Shown in pieces: positions 34,951-44,900 of a stretch of DNA of 64,000 nucleotides. A program made the translations under genes and the position numbers. How positions within the stretch are numbered: position 1 is the first letter of the stretch; each line of letters opens with the position of its first letter. Under the pieces are notes generated by a model. It was not told the DNA's origin. It did not search any database and saw only the letters and a program-made list of their open reading frames with translations. The DNA comes from JANXXV01 sp038230275 (GTDB lineage: Bacteria; Acidobacteriota; Terriglobia; Bryobacterales; Bryobacteraceae). The stretch lies in NCBI GenBank assembly GCA_038230275.1, contig JBBRNO010000009.1:1-64000 (forward strand), given 5' to 3'.

Positions 34951-36392
34951 AGAAAGCCTTCCGAGATTAGCAGCACCAGCGCCTGGGCGAACTGCTCTGG
35001 CGTTGTCCCCTGGGCTACCAGCCCGAAGGCGATCAGCGAGCGCAGTTGCTCGCGGCCGGTTTTCGCACCATTGCACAGGCCCAGCAATTGCGCGATCCAT
35101 GACTGGATCTTGCATTCCACATGGAACGGATAGTCCACTTGCAGTTTGTATTCGGCGGGCGCCCAATCGCCGCCCTGCAGTTGATTGAGTACGCTGAGTG
35201 CCGCTCCCGGAGCCGCGGTTAGCCGGGAATCGAGCGCTTTTTTTGCGCCGGTGCCGTTGGCGACGGCTTGTTCCCAGCGCATCAGCCAGTCCATTTCAGC
35301 GCGGCGATGCGTCATCGCGCCGCTTTGCCGGCGTACTGTGAACGGGGCGCGGCGTTCGGTTTTGCGGCGCATCAGCAAGGTACCATAGACCAGCGCGGTG
35401 ACGCCGCGGGTGCGAAACAATTCCTTCCAATGGCGCATGTGCTCCAGCGGCGTGGACCCGCGCATGACGGCGCCAGTGATGAACTCGGCGGGATCTACCG
35501 TTTTCCGTGCCACCAGGGCGATATCGAATTCCCCCTGGGCGTCTCCCAGCCAGGTGCGGGCGCGCTGCTCAAACGGAGCTTCTTTGGTATCGAGGCCCAT
35601 GCTTAGCAGGCAGAACTCGCCGCCGGGCGAAAGGTATTGCGGAAGGTTCTGCACAATCTGTTTGCCCACCTGTTCGCCATCGTCGCCGCCATCGCTAAAC
35701 AAATTCTTCGGCTGTAGCACCGGCACGTGGGGCGGATGGGAAACGATGCAGTCGAACTTGCGTCCGGAGAAGGGTTCGTACAAATTGCCCTGCTCCACTT
35801 TCAGATTCGCGATGCCGTTCAGGCGGCGGTTGAACTCGGCGAATTGCGCGGCGCGCCCGCCCAGTTCGCAGGCGAAAGCCGTGGCGGCGAAATCCCGTGC
35901 GGCCACCAGGGCGGCAATGCCGCTGCCGGTGCATAAGTCCAGGAACGCCTTGCAGGGGTCGCGGGGAAGCACGTCCATAAAGCGCCGCGAGTTTCCCTCC
36001 ATGGCGGGATAGACGGAATCCGCAGCGTCGCTAATGCGGTCGGAAAGCAGGTATAGCTTCTCGGCGGGATAGAGGGCAACGGGGCAGCTTACTTCGTCTC
36101 CCGATTCCGCCAGCAAGCCAAACGTGGCCAGCAACGCGGCCAGCCCGGGCGGCAGCAATCCTTCACGGGCAGCCGGCGGCAGCGCGCGGCCTTCCAGCAA
36201 CAGCCACGTCAGCGCATCCAGCGTGTCTTCGAGCGGCGGTGTTTGTTCGCGGCGCGCGGAAGAGGTGATGATCTGGTCTAACCGGCCGACACCGGCGCGG
36301 AGGCAGATGGCGGCTTCCTCATATCCGGCATCGGAGAGAATCTGCCTTAGCGTTGCGAACTGTTCATCAGACCCTAGAACACACGCGCTCAT
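34911..36392 (-). CDS. Class I SAM-dependent methyltransferase with HPPH motif (T6SS-linked, copy 1)
   Basis: A protein of 493 residues. Residues about 1-130 are a helical N-terminal domain; residues about 140-340 form a Rossmann methyltransferase core of the MTS/PrmC type, with SAM motif LDLCTGSGIAAL (Asp152 onward) and motif IV as SHPPHVP (His219-Pro-Pro-His222) where PrmC-like enzymes have NPPY; residues about 360-490 are a C-terminal domain ending in a PqqD/winged-helix-like segment. It is a tandem paralogue of the next gene, with catalytic motifs at the same residue numbers. It lies 12 bases downstream of that gene on the same strand. Its substrate is unknown; the PrmC likeness suggests N- or side-chain methylation of a protein. 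Confidence 0.75.
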   Translation of the reverse strand: MSACVLGSDEQFATLRQILSDAGYEEAAICLRAGVGRLDQIITSSARREQTPPLEDTLDALTWLLLEGRALPPAAREGLLPPGLAALLATFGLLAESGDEVSCPVALYPAEKLYLLSDRISDAADSVYPAMEGNSRRFMDVLPRDPCKAFLDLCTGSGIAALVAARDFAATAFACELGGRAAQFAEFNRRLNGIANLKVEQGNLYEPFSGRKFDCIVSHPPHVPVLQPKNLFSDGGDDGEQVGKQIVQNLPQYLSPGGEFCLLSMGLDTKEAPFEQRARTWLGDAQGEFDIALVARKTVDPAEFITGAVMRGSTPLEHMRHWKELFRTRGVTALVYGTLLMRRKTERRAPFTVRRQSGAMTHRRAEMDWLMRWEQAVANGTGAKKALDSRLTAAPGAALSVLNQLQGGDWAPAEYKLQVDYPFHVECKIQSWIAQLLGLCNGAKTGREQLRSLIAFGLVAQGTTPEQFAQALVLLISEGFLQFASGSNIINSI

Positions 36393-36404
36393 GAATGTTC
36401 CCGA

Positions 36405-37853
36405 TTACAAATGCAGGAATCCCCCGGAAACCAGCACCGTCAATGCGCCGGCAAACTGATCCAGCGGCGTGCCGGGGAAGATTACCTCTTCGCCGATCAG
36501 TTGTTGCCAAAGCTCCCGGCCGGTCTTCTTTCCGTCGCACTTACTCAGTAAATAGACCATCCACGGCTGTGGCTCCATTTCCATGCTGAAGGGATAGTCG
36601 GCTTGTAATTGATAGGCAGCGGGATTCCATTCGCCGTCCTGCATTCGATTCGTCACCCGTAGTTCCACGTCCGGCGCGCTGGTCAGGGCACTGTCGAGCA
36701 CTTCCGAGACTGCGGTTCCGCCGGCCACCGAGCCTTCCCAATCGAGCAGCCAGTCCATCTCCGCACGATTGGTACGCGCGCTGTTTTGGCGGCGGACGGT
36801 GAATATAGGACCGCGCTTTGTCTTACGGCGGATCAACGTAGTTCCATAAACCAGCGCGGTGACACCGCGGCTGCTGAACACCCGGTTCCATTGCTCGATC
36901 TCGCTGGAATCGGACTTGCCCTGCATGACGGAACGGGCCACGAAATCTGCGGGATCCATGATTCTTCGGGTAACCAGCGCGATATCGAATTCGGCTTGCG
37001 CCTCGCCCAGCCACTGCCTGACGCGGAATTCATACGGGGCGTCCTTGCGGTCGGAACCCATGGCCAGCATGGCGAATTCGCCGCCCGGCGCAAGATGAGC
37101 CGGCAGGCCTTCGACGGTCCGTTTTACAATCTGTTCGCCGTCGTCGCCACCGTCGTGAAAGATGGCCTTCGGCTTCAGCACGGGGACATAGGGCGGGTGG
37201 GCGACAATGCGGTCGAACTTCTTTGTCCCGGCCGGCGCGTAAAGATCGCCCGCACTGTTGGTCATGTTTGGCAGACCATTCAAGCGGCGATTGAACTCGG
37301 CAAATTCCACCGATCGTTCCGCGATATCGAACGCATAGGAATGCGCGGCGAAGTCACGCGCCCCCAGCAGCGCCGCGATGCCGGTGCCGGCACACACCTC
37401 CAGGAAGTTTTCGCAGGGCGACCGCGGAATGATATTGAGAAAGCGCCCGGTGTTTTCCACCAATGCAGGGTAGACCGAGTCTACGATGCTGGAATTCCGG
37501 TCGGACACGACATACAGATTTTCCACCGGGTAAAGCGCGAGCGGACAGATGTACTCATCCGCCTGGTCGGCCAACAGCCCTACGTCTTCCAGTAAACTCG
37601 AAAGCTCGCCCGGCACAAGATGCCGCCAGGAGCGCATGGAAAGGGGGCGGCCTTCCAGCAGGACCCACATTAGCGCGTCGATCAAGTCGTCTAACGGTGG
37701 CTTGTGGTTTTGGCGTACTTTGCTTTCCAGCACTTCAAAGATGGTGGGCACCTGCGCCCGTGAACAGAGTGCAGCGTCGTTGTAGCCCGCATCGAGAAGC
37801 AGGCGCCGCAGCGCGGTGAACTGTTCGTCCGTACCAAAGCGGATAGGGGTCAT
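36405..37853 (-). CDS. Class I SAM-dependent methyltransferase with HPPY motif (T6SS-linked, copy 2)
   Basis: A protein of 482 residues, clearly homologous along its whole length to the downstream methyltransferase. SAM motif LEVCAGTGIAALLGARDF at 151 onward, motif IV AHPPYVP (His219, Tyr222), and a shared C-terminal domain (QLQADYPFSMEMEPQPWM, then CDGKKTGRELWQQLI and FAGALTVLVSGGF). As in copy 1, His replaces the Asn of NPPY, which in PrmC holds the glutamine amide of the substrate. ATG at 37853 lies 15 bases after the stop of the GEFT-repeat protein, so the three genes form one operon. The two copies may act on different sites or as a heterodimer (inference). Confidence 0.75.
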   Translation of the reverse strand: MTPIRFGTDEQFTALRRLLLDAGYNDAALCSRAQVPTIFEVLESKVRQNHKPPLDDLIDALMWVLLEGRPLSMRSWRHLVPGELSSLLEDVGLLADQADEYICPLALYPVENLYVVSDRNSSIVDSVYPALVENTGRFLNIIPRSPCENFLEVCAGTGIAALLGARDFAAHSYAFDIAERSVEFAEFNRRLNGLPNMTNSAGDLYAPAGTKKFDRIVAHPPYVPVLKPKAIFHDGGDDGEQIVKRTVEGLPAHLAPGGEFAMLAMGSDRKDAPYEFRVRQWLGEAQAEFDIALVTRRIMDPADFVARSVMQGKSDSSEIEQWNRVFSSRGVTALVYGTTLIRRKTKRGPIFTVRRQNSARTNRAEMDWLLDWEGSVAGGTAVSEVLDSALTSAPDVELRVTNRMQDGEWNPAAYQLQADYPFSMEMEPQPWMVYLLSKCDGKKTGRELWQQLIGEEVIFPGTPLDQFAGALTVLVSGGFLHL

Positions 37854-37868
37854 CGGATAGTGTGTAGT

Positions 37869-39794
37869 CTAGCGGTGCATCAGAAAATAGATCACCAGAC
37901 CCACGGCAATCACGAACAGCACGCCGAAGACAATGATCAGCGGCAGGTAGTTTGGCTTCGCGGCAGCGGCCGGTGCGGGTGGCGGGGCAGGCGCGCTGGG
38001 CTGAGAGGGCGTGGAGAACATCTGCGTATATTCGCCCGGACCGGATGGAGTATTACCCTGCGCAGGAGACGACTGCGGCCTGGACGGAGTGGAAAATGCC
38101 CCGGTTGCGCTGCTGGACGGCGTTTGCGCGAACGATGGAGAATACGTCGGTTTGTACGGTTCGGGAGTTGCGCCTTGGGCGGGGCGGCTGGGCACGCCAA
38201 ACATCTGCGTAAACTCGCCTGGGCCGCCGGGTTGCGGGCCGCTGGGAGGTGGTGCGGATTTTCCGAAGGGATCGTTCAGCGCCGGGTGCGGGCGCGGCGC
38301 CGGAGATTCCACGGGGGTCTGGAAGAATTTTGTGAATTCGCCCGGTGCGCTGCCGGCGGGCGGCTGTGCAGGCGGAGGTTGCTGCTGAACCGGCGGTGCT
38401 TCGCCGGCGGGACGGGCAGAGGAAGCCTGAAAGATTCTGGTGAACTCACCCGGTCCAGCGGCGGGCGGCGGCGGTGGTTGCTGTGCGGGAGCCGCTCCGG
38501 TTTTGAAGATGTTTGTAAATTCGCCGGGCGCGGCGGTTGGCGGCGGTGGTGGCGGTTGCTGTGCGGGAACTGCTCCGGTTTTGAAGATATTCGTAAATTC
38601 GCCAGGCACGGCCGCGGCGGGCGGTGCGGGTACCGGCGCGGGCGGGGCACTACCCCGGTTCACAATTGGCGTGATGGCGGAGGGTGTTGGCGCGGGAGAC
38701 GGAGCTGTGGTCCGGAACATCTGCGTGAATTCGCCAGGAGCGGGAGCAGCCGGTAACGGAGGCGCCGGTGGAGGGGGTGGCGGAGCCGCGACGGGTGCGA
38801 CGACAGACGGCGTCGTCTGTTTCGGCAGGGCCTGGAACATCTGGGTGAACTCGCCCGGGGTAGAGGCAGCCGTTGGCGGAGCGCTCACTGGCGGGCCACC
38901 CGTAACCTGCATCGTCTTGGTGCTGGACATCTCGGCCTGCGGCGCCGGTGGTGCTTGCACCGGAGGCACCGTACTTGCTGGAGCCGTGGGCACTTGGAAC
39001 ATCCGGGTGAATTCGCCGGGCCCTGCCGCGGCCGGTGGAGGGGCTGGTGGAGGGGCTGGTTTCACCGGAGCTACTTCCATCTTCCGGGTCTCGCCGGATA
39101 GGTCTACGCCCGCCGTGGGAGCCACCGGGACAATCAGGCTGGCAGGGGCAGGCGGCGCCGGCTGCGGTGGCGCTGTCGGCGGGTGGAACGCTTGCTGGGG
39201 CATTGATGGCAGGGGCGGGGGCGGCGCCTGCGGCGGAGTGACCGGAACAAAAGGAGCCTGCGTTGGCAAGGGACGAATGGCGGACGGATGCATCGCGGAC
39301 GACGTGGACATTTCCCCACCCGCGGCCGACCGCGGTGAAATCGAGAACATTCTGGTGAACCCGCCGGGCTCCGGAATAGGCGTTGCGGCCGTTGTCGACG
39401 ATCCCGGATCCGACCTGAGAGCAAACTCAGAGGTGGGCACCCTCCAGTTGCCGGGTTTGCCGTAATTGTCGGCTGAAGGTTTGGTGGGCGTAGCGGCGGC
39501 GGGCGGCTTGCCCATCCATTCGTCGAAGCTCTGCGGCCAACTGGATTGCGCAGTCACCACGTAGGATGTTCCCTCATGGGTTCCTACCTCGATTACCTGC
39601 GAAACTTTTTCCGGTCCCAGGCTGCGCACCCGATCCAAAATGCCGGCGGCCTGGCCGGGCACATTCTCAAATAGCAGATGGACGCCCACAGTTTGCCCGG
39701 AGGCAAGATGGCGGGCACTGAACGTCTTGATGCCCGTGGCGGCGGCATCATCTCGAAGAAGCGCTAGAATCTCGTATTTGGCGTAAAAGCTCAT
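37869..39794 (-). CDS. Membrane-anchored Pro-rich protein: degenerate kinase N-lobe plus ten GEFT repeats
   Basis: A protein of 641 residues. Residues about 5-95 align with the N-lobe of the neighbouring Ser/Thr kinase (KYEILALL against KYELQKFL; SGQTVGVHLL against IGRTVAVKIL; then an EVGTHEGTSYVVT hinge strand), but the Gly-rich loop is lost, the catalytic Lys is His39, and there is no C-lobe. Residues 144-605 are Pro/Ala-rich with ten copies of G[EG][FY]T[RQNK][MIF]F, most preceded by PG. Residues about 617-638 are one membrane helix followed by a short basic tail, a tail anchor with the repeats in the cytoplasm. It is divergent from tssK copy 2. Role unknown; see findings. Confidence 0.75.
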   Translation of the reverse strand: MSFYAKYEILALLRDDAAATGIKTFSARHLASGQTVGVHLLFENVPGQAAGILDRVRSLGPEKVSQVIEVGTHEGTSYVVTAQSSWPQSFDEWMGKPPAAATPTKPSADNYGKPGNWRVPTSEFALRSDPGSSTTAATPIPEPGGFTRMFSISPRSAAGGEMSTSSAMHPSAIRPLPTQAPFVPVTPPQAPPPPLPSMPQQAFHPPTAPPQPAPPAPASLIVPVAPTAGVDLSGETRKMEVAPVKPAPPPAPPPAAAGPGEFTRMFQVPTAPASTVPPVQAPPAPQAEMSSTKTMQVTGGPPVSAPPTAASTPGEFTQMFQALPKQTTPSVVAPVAAPPPPPPAPPLPAAPAPGEFTQMFRTTAPSPAPTPSAITPIVNRGSAPPAPVPAPPAAAVPGEFTNIFKTGAVPAQQPPPPPPTAAPGEFTNIFKTGAAPAQQPPPPPAAGPGEFTRIFQASSARPAGEAPPVQQQPPPAQPPAGSAPGEFTKFFQTPVESPAPRPHPALNDPFGKSAPPPSGPQPGGPGEFTQMFGVPSRPAQGATPEPYKPTYSPSFAQTPSSSATGAFSTPSRPQSSPAQGNTPSGPGEYTQMFSTPSQPSAPAPPPAPAAAAKPNYLPLIIVFGVLFVIAVGLVIYFLMHR

Positions 39795-39852
39795 AAAACG
39801 TATCTTCCGTTGAGGCTGATCTTCACCCTAACATGCTGCCACATTCAAACGC

Positions 39853-39912
39853 TTGTGCGGGAGGGCGGCTATGGTAAAGTAAATGCCGATGCCAGCCCGG
39901 CTGACCATATGA
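39853..39912 (+). promoter_or_regulatory. Candidate promoter and 9-codon leader ORF upstream of tssK copy 2
   Basis: On the plus strand TTGTGC (39853-39858) and TAAAGT (39875-39880) are separated by 16 bases, a weak sigma70-like pair. Immediately downstream ATG at 39883 opens a nine-codon ORF (MPMPARLTI) whose TGA overlaps the tssK ATG at 39909 as ATGA. This could couple translation of tssK to a leader, but both elements are weak and may be chance. Confidence 0.25.
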
Positions 39913-41264
39913 AATATTTGTCGCGAGTGGTCTGGTCCGAAGGGATGTACCTCGGCCCGCACCATTTCCAGGTGCAGAGCCGATATTTTGAAGATTCCAT
40001 TCGATTCGCCACCAGCTCCCTCTGGTATATGGCGTTCGGCGTGGTGGGTTGTCTGCTGGATGCCGAAGCCTTGCACAACGGAACGGTATCGGTGATTCAC
40101 GCCCGCGGCGTATTCGAAGACGGCCTTCCCTTTCACATGAAAGAATGCGATCCGCTGCCGGAGCCGCGAAATATCGGAGATTTATTTCCACCGAATCGCG
40201 ACAAGGTGACGGTGCTGCTGGCGATTCCGTCCAGAAAGCAAAATGGCTTGAATTGCGTGGAAGCCGAGTCTGGGAATGCGAGCGCGGTGCGCTTTTCGGC
40301 GGAGACGAACTTACTCCACGACGACCTCACCGGCATTGACGAGAAGCCGGTGCGTCTGGGCAGGAAAAATATCAGTCTACTGCTGGACACCGAAGCGGCG
40401 GATGGATTCGAAACGCTGCCCATCGCCCGCGTGATGAGGGATTTCTCCGGACATTTTATTTTCGACCCCACGTTCATTCCGCCCTGCCTGCAGATCAGCG
40501 CCAGCGAACGGCTGATGAGTATTCTGCAACGCCTGGTTGATATTTTGGATGAAAAGGGCGTGAGTCTGGCGCTGGCGAAGAACACCGGCGAGCGGTCGTG
40601 GTCGGAATTTTCCACGCGCGACATTGCCAACTTCTGGTTCCTGCACACGGTCAATTCGGCGGTGGCTCCGCTGCGGCATCTGCTGCTCACCAAGCGCGGG
40701 CATCCGGAAGAGTTGTTCGTTGAGATGCTGAAGCTGGGCGGCGCGCTCTGCACCTTCGGGCTGGATTCGCATCCGCGGACGCTGCCGCTCTATAACCACT
40801 GGAAGCTGGACGAGTGTTTCGATGAACTCGACAAGCACATTCGCTTTCACCTGGAAACCATTGCGCCCACCAACTGCATCTCGGTTCCCTTGAAATACGT
40901 GGGGAACTACATGTACGAAGGCGAGGTGACGGATCAGCGCTGCATGGGGCGCTCGCGTTGGGTGTTTGCCATCCGGTCTCCCGTAGGGGAAGTGGAATTG
41001 ATCTCGCGGACGCCGCAGCTTGTTAAATTCTGTTCGAAGCTTTTTGTGCCGGAACTTGTCAAGCGCGCCTTGCCCGGCATGGGGCTGGGGCATCTTCCGG
41101 TTCCGCCCACGGCGATCTCCGCGAAGGTGGAGACGCAATACTTCGCCATCAATAAGGCTGGCCCGTGCTGGGACCACCTGGTGCAAACGAAACAGATCGG
41201 AGTCTACGTACCTGGCGAGATTCCGGATCCTTCTCTAGAACTGCTGGTGATCTTGGAATCTTGA
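39909..41264 (+). CDS. tssK: T6SS baseplate/membrane adaptor protein TssK (copy 2)
   Basis: A protein of 451 residues, the more canonical of the two copies. N-terminus VVWSEGMYLGPHHFQVQSRY matches the family consensus closely; later landmarks are HPRTLPLYNHWKLDECFDEL and GEIPDPSLELLVILE. It starts the operon tssK-tssL-tssM-kinase (4, 3 and 1 bases between genes). Start ATG 39909 is preferred to the open frame from TTG 39810, which gives Cys-rich non-family sequence. TssK bridges TssL/TssM to the baseplate. Two TssK copies in one cluster are unusual. Confidence 0.85.
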   Translation: MKYLSRVVWSEGMYLGPHHFQVQSRYFEDSIRFATSSLWYMAFGVVGCLLDAEALHNGTVSVIHARGVFEDGLPFHMKECDPLPEPRNIGDLFPPNRDKVTVLLAIPSRKQNGLNCVEAESGNASAVRFSAETNLLHDDLTGIDEKPVRLGRKNISLLLDTEAADGFETLPIARVMRDFSGHFIFDPTFIPPCLQISASERLMSILQRLVDILDEKGVSLALAKNTGERSWSEFSTRDIANFWFLHTVNSAVAPLRHLLLTKRGHPEELFVEMLKLGGALCTFGLDSHPRTLPLYNHWKLDECFDELDKHIRFHLETIAPTNCISVPLKYVGNYMYEGEVTDQRCMGRSRWVFAIRSPVGEVELISRTPQLVKFCSKLFVPELVKRALPGMGLGHLPVPPTAISAKVETQYFAINKAGPCWDHLVQTKQIGVYVPGEIPDPSLELLVILES

Positions 41265-41268
41265 GCAT

Positions 41269-41973
41269 ATGGCATCCAATCTTGACCGTCGTGCTGAAAA
41301 CCTTGCATTCGTCTTTCAAGAAGTTCTTACCGTAGGGGAGCGCCTGCGCGCCAATAGGCAGGCCGTCTCCGACGCAAACAGTTTCCGCCAACAGATCCGC
41401 GAGGCGCTGAAGCTGGCCGATAATGAGGGCCGCAAGCGGGGCTACACGGCCGACGACATTCAGCTGTCGATCTTCGCGGTGGTGGCGTTTCTGGACGAAT
41501 CTATCCTGAATCTGCGCAACCCGATTTTTGCCGAATGGCCGCGGCAGCCGTTGCAGGAAGAGATGTTCGGCCATCACGTGGCCGGTGAGATCTTCTTCCA
41601 GAACCTGCAGAAGATTTTGGGCCGTGACGATTCGCAGGAAACCGCCGATTTGCTTGAGGTCTATCACCTCTGCCTGCTGCTGGGCTTCGCCGGGCGGTAT
41701 AGCTTGAGCGGCAAGGGCGAGCTGCGGTCCATCATCACAACCGTGGGCGATAAGATCCGGCGCATTCGACAAGCGCCGGCGGACCTTTCTCCGGCGTGGT
41801 CGCTGCCGAATGAGAAGATTCAGACGGGCGGGTCCGATCCCTGGATCAAACGGCTGATGTACAGTTCTATCGGCTGCTTCGCTTTTGCGTTGATCCTTTT
41901 CATCCTCTACAAAATCTTTCTTAGTTCCGGCGTGAGTAGTCTGGAACGGCTTGCTTCGCAAGGGAGGAGCTAG
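41269..41973 (+). CDS. tssL: T6SS inner-membrane protein TssL/DotU family
   Basis: A protein of 234 residues. The cytoplasmic helical domain (residues about 5-185) has the family landmarks FAVVAFLDESILNLRNPIFA, then EMFGHHVAGEIFFQNLQKIL and EVYHLCLLLGFAGRYSLSGK, and one membrane helix lies near the C-terminus (about 195-218), as in DotU/IcmH/TssL. No OmpA/peptidoglycan domain is fused. TssL forms the membrane complex with TssM, and contacts TssK. It starts four bases after tssK copy 2 and ends three bases before tssM. Confidence 0.9.
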   Translation: MASNLDRRAENLAFVFQEVLTVGERLRANRQAVSDANSFRQQIREALKLADNEGRKRGYTADDIQLSIFAVVAFLDESILNLRNPIFAEWPRQPLQEEMFGHHVAGEIFFQNLQKILGRDDSQETADLLEVYHLCLLLGFAGRYSLSGKGELRSIITTVGDKIRRIRQAPADLSPAWSLPNEKIQTGGSDPWIKRLMYSSIGCFAFALILFILYKIFLSSGVSSLERLASQGRS

Positions 41974-41976
41974 CAC

Positions 41977-44900
41977 ATGAACTACTACTACGCAGCGGCT
42001 GGGGCTTACGCGGTCTACATGGTGACCGCCTATGGCACCGCGAAATTGATGAACCTGACCGGGAGCAACTTCTACCTCTTCTTCGGTGTGCTTACCGTGC
42101 TGGGCCTGCTGGCGGTTGGCGCCTTCATCTGGTTCAAGAACAAATACACGACGCCCAAGAGTGACGGCGCCACGGCTGCTTCCGCCGATGGCGGCGGTGG
42201 CGGCGATGAAGTGGACGTGCTGATTCGTGACGCGGAAACGCGCCTGGGTGCATCGAAGATAGCGCAGGGCGCCAATATCGGAAACCTGCCGCTGTTCTTT
42301 ATCATTGGCGATACGGGCTCGGCTAAGACCACGGCTATTGTGCGTTCGGCCATCGAACCGGAATTGCTGGCCGGGCAGGTATTTCAGGATAACAATGTGA
42401 CGCCCACGCGATCCGCCAATATCTGGTTCGCGCGCAACACGATATTCGCGGAAGCCGGGGCGCGGATGATGACCGATGCCGCGGCTTGGATCAAGATGGT
42501 GAAGCGGCTGAAGCCGGGCAACCTGAAGTCGGTGATGGGTGGCAGCACGCAGGCCCCGCGCGGCGTGGTGCTCTGTTTCGATAGCGAGGTGTTTACCCGG
42601 CCGAACGCCGCGGACCACCTCGCCTCCACGGCGCGCAATCTGCAGGCGCGGCTAGGCGAGGTTTCGCAAACGCTCGGCATCAGTCTGCCCGTCTACGTAC
42701 TTTTCACTCGCGCCGATCGTCTGCCGTTCTTTGCCGACTACATGCGCACGCTGAGTAACGAAGAGGCGCAGCAGGTGCTGGGCGTTACGCTTCCGATTCG
42801 TTCGAAAAACAGCAGCGGTGTTTACGCGGAAGAAGAAACCAAGCGCGTCAACTGGGCGTTTACCGGAATTTTCCACTCGCTCTGCGACAAACGGAATGAA
42901 TTTCTAGGGCGTGAGAACGACCCCGACAAGCTGCCTGGCGCGTACGAATTCCCGCGCGAGTTCCGCAAGATTCGCTCATCGCTGGTGCAGTTTCTGGTGG
43001 ACGTGTGCCGGCCCAGCCAATTGACGGCCAGCCCGTTTCTACGCGGCTTCTACTTTTCCGGCGTGCGCCCCATCATTGTGAACGACGACATGGTGCCGCA
43101 GCCGCAGCGCCAGCCCGACAAGGCCGCGTTTGTTCCCAGCGAAAGCGCAACCGGCATTTTCCATATCCCGCAGGCGCAACCCTCAGCCGCATCCGCCCAA
43201 CCGCAGTTCAGCGGCAGCAAGAAAGTGCCGCAGTGGATGTTTCTGCCGCACCTGTTTCACTATGTGATCTTAAAAGACGCCGCGGCCATGGGGGCCAGCG
43301 GTTCCAGCGTTAAGACCAGCAAGATGCAACGCGTTCTGCTGGCGGTGGGGGCGGTGCTGTGCCTGCTATTAAGCATCGGCTTCACGGTTTCCTACTTCAA
43401 GAACCGCTCGCTGGAAAACACTGCTTTGGATGCGGCGAAGCAACTGTCCGAGTCGCCGTCGCCCGGCCAGGGAACTCCTTCCAAGACCGACCTGGAGCGG
43501 CTGGAAACGCTGCGCAGCACACTTGTAACCATTAAGGACCATCGTGAGAATGGAGTGCCGTGGGCCATGCGCTGGTTCCTCTATTCCGGCGAATCCATGT
43601 ATCCGCATGTGCGCCAGGCCTACTACAACAATTTCGGAAAATTGCTGTTCTTCCAAACGCAGGCCGGCTGGCGCAGCACGCTGGAAAAGCTGCCCACCGT
43701 GCCGGCGGCCACCGATCCGTACCGCCCGATTTACGACACTCTACGCGCCTACCTGACCACTACCTCGAACCATGAGAAGAGCACGCGCGAATTCCTATCG
43801 CCGTTTCTGTTCAAATCGTGGTCGGCTGGAAAAGAAGTGGAGACGCTGAAGGAACTGGCCAACAAGCAGTTCGATTTCTATAGCGATGATTTGCGGGAAG
43901 GCAATCCGTATCCGCCGCCTTCCAGCACCATGGCCGTCAGCCAGGGCCGCATTTATCTTTGGGGTTTCGGCGGGGCCAAGCGCGTTTATCAGGAAATGGT
44001 TAACGACGCCGCTGCCCACTACAAGCCGGTTTCCTTCCCCAAGCAATTTCCCGAAGCGACGTCAGTTGTCAACGATAACTACGAAGTTTCCGGCGCGTTC
44101 ACAAAAGACGGCTACGCGTTCATGATGGATGCGATCAAGAAAGCCGACAAGTATTTCCGCGCCGACTGGGTGCTGGCCGAATGCCCGTCCGACAAAGTCA
44201 ATTGCAGTTCGGCGAACATCCCGATGGCAACGCTGCAGGCGCAGTTGACGGACGACTATACAGCTGACTTCATCGCGCAGTGGCGGAGCTATCTGAAGGC
44301 AGGCCGCGTGTTGCCTTATGCGAACTTGAACGATGCCGCCGAAAAACTGGACAAGCAGCGCAGCAATCGTCCGCCGCTGATGCAGTTGTTGTGGCTGGCC
44401 GGACAGAACACCGCCGTGGATTCGAAGAAGATCAGAGAAGCATTCGATTCGGTGCAGCAGGTTACCCCGGCGAGCCTGGGCAATACCTATGCAGGCGATG
44501 CGAACCGCCCCTATCTGGGCGCGATTGGCGACCTGCAGCTCTCCATTTCCGATGTAGCCAAGTTACCGGGTGTCCCCGACGCCCCAACAGTGCAAGCCAC
44601 GCGTTCCAAGGCGAGCATCGCGATCAATACGGTGAAGCAGATTGCCGGCCGGTTCGCGCCGGATACGGAAGCGAAGATGGACACTGTGGTGCAGCGGTTG
44701 CTGGAAGCGCCCATCACCTTCGCCGACGGGATGCTGGGCCGCGTGGGCGAAGCGCAAAAGGCCGCGCAGGGCAAAGGACTTTGCGACCAGTTCCGCGGCG
44801 TTGCAGCTAAGTTCCCGTTCAATGCCAAAGCGCAGGCCGAGGTGACCCTGGCGGAACTGGCAACTCTGTTCAAGCCGGGCGAGGGCGCGCTATGGCAGTT

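Noticed and set aside
38440..39465. Plus-strand Gly/Ala-rich frame of 341 residues with repeated VNSPG
   Set aside because: It is the antisense reading of the GEFT repeats and Pro-rich linkers; the repeat pattern is inherited from the minus-strand gene.
37869..39794. GEFT repeats read as a CRISPR-like or DNA-level repeat
   Set aside because: Repeat spacing is irregular and similarity follows the protein frame, so it is a coding repeat.
41149..42618. Minus-strand frame of 489 residues
   Set aside because: Antisense to tssK, tssL and tssM.
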